Positions 4,969-6,447 of a DNA stretch of 6,447 bases are shown here, piece after piece; the first letter of the stretch is position 1; each line of letters starts with the position of its first letter. The notes under the pieces were generated by a model. That model saw nothing but the letters and a program-made list of their open reading frames with translations. It did not search any database and was not told the DNA's origin. This DNA comes from Candidatus Aerophobota bacterium (lineage in GTDB: Bacteria; Aerophobota; Aerophobia; Aerophobales; Aerophobaceae): the NCBI GenBank assembly GCA_030672545.1, contig DAOVGF010000079.1, positions 1 through 6,447 on the forward strand, written 5' to 3'. The translations under genes and the position numbers were made by a program.

Positions 4969-5268
4969 CCACCAATGGAAAACAAATATATTCTTGAATT
5001 GAAAAGAGTAGCCCTGGATTTCTTTAAGGATGATCAGGTAAGAATAATTCTCTTCGGCTCCCGGGCCAGAGAAGATAACTATCCATCATCCGATGTTGAT
5101 ATCGGGCTCATTCCTTACGGGAAATTTGAGGAGAAGAAAATCACCCTCTTCAGAGAGAAATTGGAAGACTTAAATATTCCTTATAAGGTAGACGTATGGA
5201 ACTTTTCAGAAGTTCCCCAGAAGTTGAGAAAAGAAGGTTTGAGAGAGGCAGTGGTATGGAAAGACTAA
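4966..5268 (+). CDS. mntA: MntA-like minimal nucleotidyltransferase antitoxin (MNT)
   Basis: A 100-residue single-domain nucleotidyltransferase of the HI0073/MntA type. The catalytic signature GSX10DXD is intact: G31-S32 in FGSRAR, then D43 and D45 in SDVDIG, with the third acidic residue at D76 in KVDVWNF. In characterised MntA-HepT systems this enzyme transfers AMP to a tyrosine of the HEPN partner and so neutralises it. The HEPN gene follows with a 13-base overlap, which supports a functional pair. The start is uncertain: ATG codons at 4966 and 4975 both give a normal N-terminus and neither has a clear ribosome-binding site. The gene begins 4 bases after the PaaK-2 stop, so coupled translation is likely. 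A TTG at 4894 would add residues encoded within PaaK-2 and is not favoured. Confidence 0.87.
   Translation: MPPMENKYILELKRVALDFFKDDQVRIILFGSRAREDNYPSSDVDIGLIPYGKFEEKKITLFREKLEDLNIPYKVDVWNFSEVPQKLRKEGLREAVVWKD
5245..5248 (+). promoter_or_regulatory. Ribosome-binding site of hepT
   Basis: GAGG lies 7 bases before the ATG at 5256, within the 3' end of mntA. It supports 5256 over an in-frame ATG at 5196 whose extra 20 residues do not resemble the family. Confidence 0.55.
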
Positions 5269-5648
5269 AGTTGAGGCATGATGATGCCCTGAAAGCCCTA
5301 AAAACCCTTGAAGATATTTTAGGGGAGCCCTTTTCGACTATTGTCAGAGATGCCACTATTCAGCGTTTTGAGTATACCTTTGAAGCACTATGGAAGTTCC
5401 TTAGAGAATATCTTAAAGACCAAGAAGGAGTTATATGCAATTCTCCCAAGTCGTGTTTCCGGGAGCTGTTCTCTCTGGGATTTTCCAGCGAGGGAGAAAC
5501 GGTCAAGTGTCTGGAGATGACCGATAGCAGGAATGACACTTCGCATACCTATAAAGAGCAGGTAGCTCGAACCATTTATGGGAAGGTGAAGGAGGACTAT
5601 TTCTTGCTCATGAGAAACGTAATGAGGAAATTTGAGAGGACAATTTGA
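5256..5648 (+). CDS. hepT: HepT-like HEPN toxin (HI0074 family)
   Basis: A 130-residue all-helical HEPN protein of the HI0074 ('nucleotidyltransferase substrate-binding') family. It starts MERLKLRHDDALKALKTLEDIL, then IQRFEYTFEALWKFLREYL (36-54), a helix with SCFRELFSLGF (66-76), and the HEPN ribonuclease motif RX4HXY as R92-NDTS-H97-T-Y99. In studied MntA-HepT pairs the R and H form the RNase site and the tyrosine is the residue AMPylated by the antitoxin; all three are present, so the pair should be functional. It overlaps the end of mntA by 13 bases. The next gene, a MerR regulator, begins 36 bases after its stop, across a direct repeat copy. The start at 5256 is chosen by the GAGG and the family N-terminus. 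Confidence 0.88.
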   Translation: MERLKLRHDDALKALKTLEDILGEPFSTIVRDATIQRFEYTFEALWKFLREYLKDQEGVICNSPKSCFRELFSLGFSSEGETVKCLEMTDSRNDTSHTYKEQVARTIYGKVKEDYFLLMRNVMRKFERTI

Positions 5649-5662
5649 TGGTGGTAAGATTC

Positions 5663-5687
5663 AGATATAACCGGATATAATCAAATG
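5663..5687. repeat. 17-bp direct repeat, right copy, with tandem decamer
   Basis: CCGGATATAATCAAATG (5671-5687) matches the left copy at 4952-4968. It is preceded by a tandem decamer, AGATATAACC then GGATATAATC (5663-5682). Its last three bases are the ATG of the MerR gene, mirroring the left copy, whose ATG starts mntA. Confidence 0.65.
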
Positions 5688-6155
5688 AAACCAAACGAAC
5701 GGAATCAACGAGATAAACGAGATAAACGGAAAGGCTACCGCACCGGACTGGTTCTTAAAGTGGTGGGCATTTCTTATGAGCGGCTTAATTACTGGGCCAA
5801 AATAGGATTTATCAAACCAAGTGTCCAAGAAGGCGGCCGACAAGCCAGGAGACTTTATTCCTTTGCTGACCTGATTCGTCTTAAGACAGCCAAAAATCTC
5901 CTGGACAATGGAATATCCCTGCAGAAACTAAGAAAAGCCATGGATTACCTGAAAAGATGTGAACCCCAAATTAAGGAGCCTTTATCTCAGCTTAAATTTC
6001 TTACCAACGGAAGGAGTCTTTTCACCTTAACCGGAGATTCAGGTAAAGCCATTGACATCTTAAATCAAAATCAACTGGTCTGGAGTATCGCCATAGGGAA
6101 AATCTCTAATGAAGCCAGGAAAGAAGTAAAGAAATGGGATTCTACCTCAGATTAA
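5685..6155 (+). CDS. MerR-family transcriptional regulator
   Basis: A 156-residue protein with an N-terminal MerR-type winged helix: LKVVGISYERLNYWAKIGFIKPS (24-46), a basic wing segment GGRQARRLYSFADLIRLK (50-67), then helices AKNLLDNGISLQKLRKAMDYLKR (69-91) matching the MerR pattern. The C-terminal part (about 105-140, with TNGRSLFTLTGDSGKAIDILNQNQLVWSIAIGKI) looks like a small beta-rich domain of unknown ligand, without the metal-binding cysteines of metal-sensing MerR proteins. Residues 2-15 (including DKRDKR) are encoded by a tandem repeat tract and are unlike a normal MerR start. However, no other in-frame start lies upstream of the HTH and no ribosome-binding site is visible, so the true N-terminus is unsure. 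It lies 16 bases before the second ACT gene and may control the ligase/ACT cluster; this is inferred from position. Confidence 0.85.
   Translation: MKPNERNQRDKRDKRKGYRTGLVLKVVGISYERLNYWAKIGFIKPSVQEGGRQARRLYSFADLIRLKTAKNLLDNGISLQKLRKAMDYLKRCEPQIKEPLSQLKFLTNGRSLFTLTGDSGKAIDILNQNQLVWSIAIGKISNEARKEVKKWDSTSD
5690..5730. repeat. Tandem AACG repeat tract inside the MerR 5' end
   Basis: The tract contains CCAAACGAAC (5691-5700), GGAATCAACG (5701-5710) and two exact 9-mers AGATAAACG (5711-5719, 5720-5728). AACGAGATAAACGGA (5716-5730) is identical to 592-606 upstream of paaK-1. Here the repeat is read as codons 3-15 of the MerR gene. Confidence 0.75.
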
Positions 6156-6160
6156 AGCCT

Positions 6161-6166
6161 AGGAGG
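6161..6166 (+). promoter_or_regulatory. Ribosome-binding site of the second ACT gene
   Basis: AGGAGG, a full consensus, lies 5 bases before the ATG at 6172. It is the strongest translation signal in the window. Confidence 0.8.
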
Positions 6167-6171
6167 TCAGA

Positions 6172-6447
6172 ATGAGGGAAGTTGAGCAGCTTTCCGTATT
6201 TGCGGAAAATAAGCCGGGTAAACTAACCAGAATTACGGAGATCCTATCGGATAACCGGATAAATATCCGGGCCATCACCATAGCCAGTGGTGAGAAATAC
6301 GGAGTTATTAGACTTTTAGTGGATGACCCCTCCCGAGCTTTTAAGACTTTAAAGAAAGCCGGCCTCTCGGTGGTTTTGATGCCGGTTCTGGCTTTTGAAA
6401 TGAAGGACGAACCGGGAGGTCTCCACCGGATAACCGGAATTCTTTCC
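6172..6447 (+). CDS. Tandem ACT-domain protein (ACT-2), 3' end outside window
   Basis: A frame open from ATG at 6172 to the window edge gives 92 residues with no stop. The first ACT domain (about 4-70) reads VEQLSVFAENKPGKLTRITEIL, then INIRAITIASGEKYGVIRLLV, PSRAFKTLKKAGLSV. A second begins VLAFEMKDEPGGLHRITGILS and is cut off. It is a clear paralogue of the ACT protein at 2657-3088, with the same two-domain plan and the shared ENKxG, NIRA and DEPGGL signatures, so about 50 residues are probably missing. The expected role is ligand sensing linked to the second ligase, by analogy with the first ligase/ACT pair. The strong AGGAGG and the 16-base gap after the MerR gene suggest the two are cotranscribed. 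Confidence 0.87.
   Translation, partial: MREVEQLSVFAENKPGKLTRITEILSDNRINIRAITIASGEKYGVIRLLVDDPSRAFKTLKKAGLSVVLMPVLAFEMKDEPGGLHRITGILS

Overview
This window looks like a piece of an uncultivated, probably anaerobic, diderm bacterium with mid-range GC. A TonB-type C-terminal domain at the left edge implies an outer membrane. Short hairpin and tandem repeats crowd the intergenic gaps, which is common in genomes recovered from environmental samples. No marker gene fixes the lineage, so I do not name a phylum. All genes read on the + strand.

Layout: (1) The 3' end of a TonB-like protein (1-456). (2) A repeat-dense gap (457-651). (3) A phenylacetate-CoA ligase, PaaK-1 (652-1953). (4) A HicB/HicA pair (2024-2477). 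(5) A second repeat-dense gap (2478-2656) built from several of the same repeat families. (6) A tandem ACT-domain protein (2657-3088). (7) A second, unrelated-looking HicB/HicA pair (3116-3631). (8) A second phenylacetate-CoA ligase paralogue, PaaK-2 (3666-4961). (9) A MntA/HepT (MNT-HEPN) toxin-antitoxin pair (4966-5648). (10) A MerR-family regulator (5685-6155). (11) A second ACT-domain protein cut by the window edge (6172 to end).

The metabolic core is ligase + ACT protein, present twice. Aryl-CoA ligases of this type activate phenylacetate or related aryl acids to CoA thioesters. In anaerobes they are often found with small ACT proteins, and the pairing suggests amino-acid- or aryl-acid-responsive control; this role is inferred. 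The MerR gene sits directly before the second ACT gene and may regulate the cluster.

The most striking feature is that three two-gene toxin-antitoxin modules, of two mechanistic classes (HicBA twice, MntA-HepT once), are slotted between the metabolic genes. The MntA-HepT module is bracketed by an imperfect 17-bp direct repeat that also supplies the start codons of mntA and the MerR gene. Short repeats also appear to supply the ribosome-binding site of PaaK-1 and the N-terminal codons of the MerR protein. I see no wholly new system, but the arrangement and the repeat-gene junctions deserve a second look.
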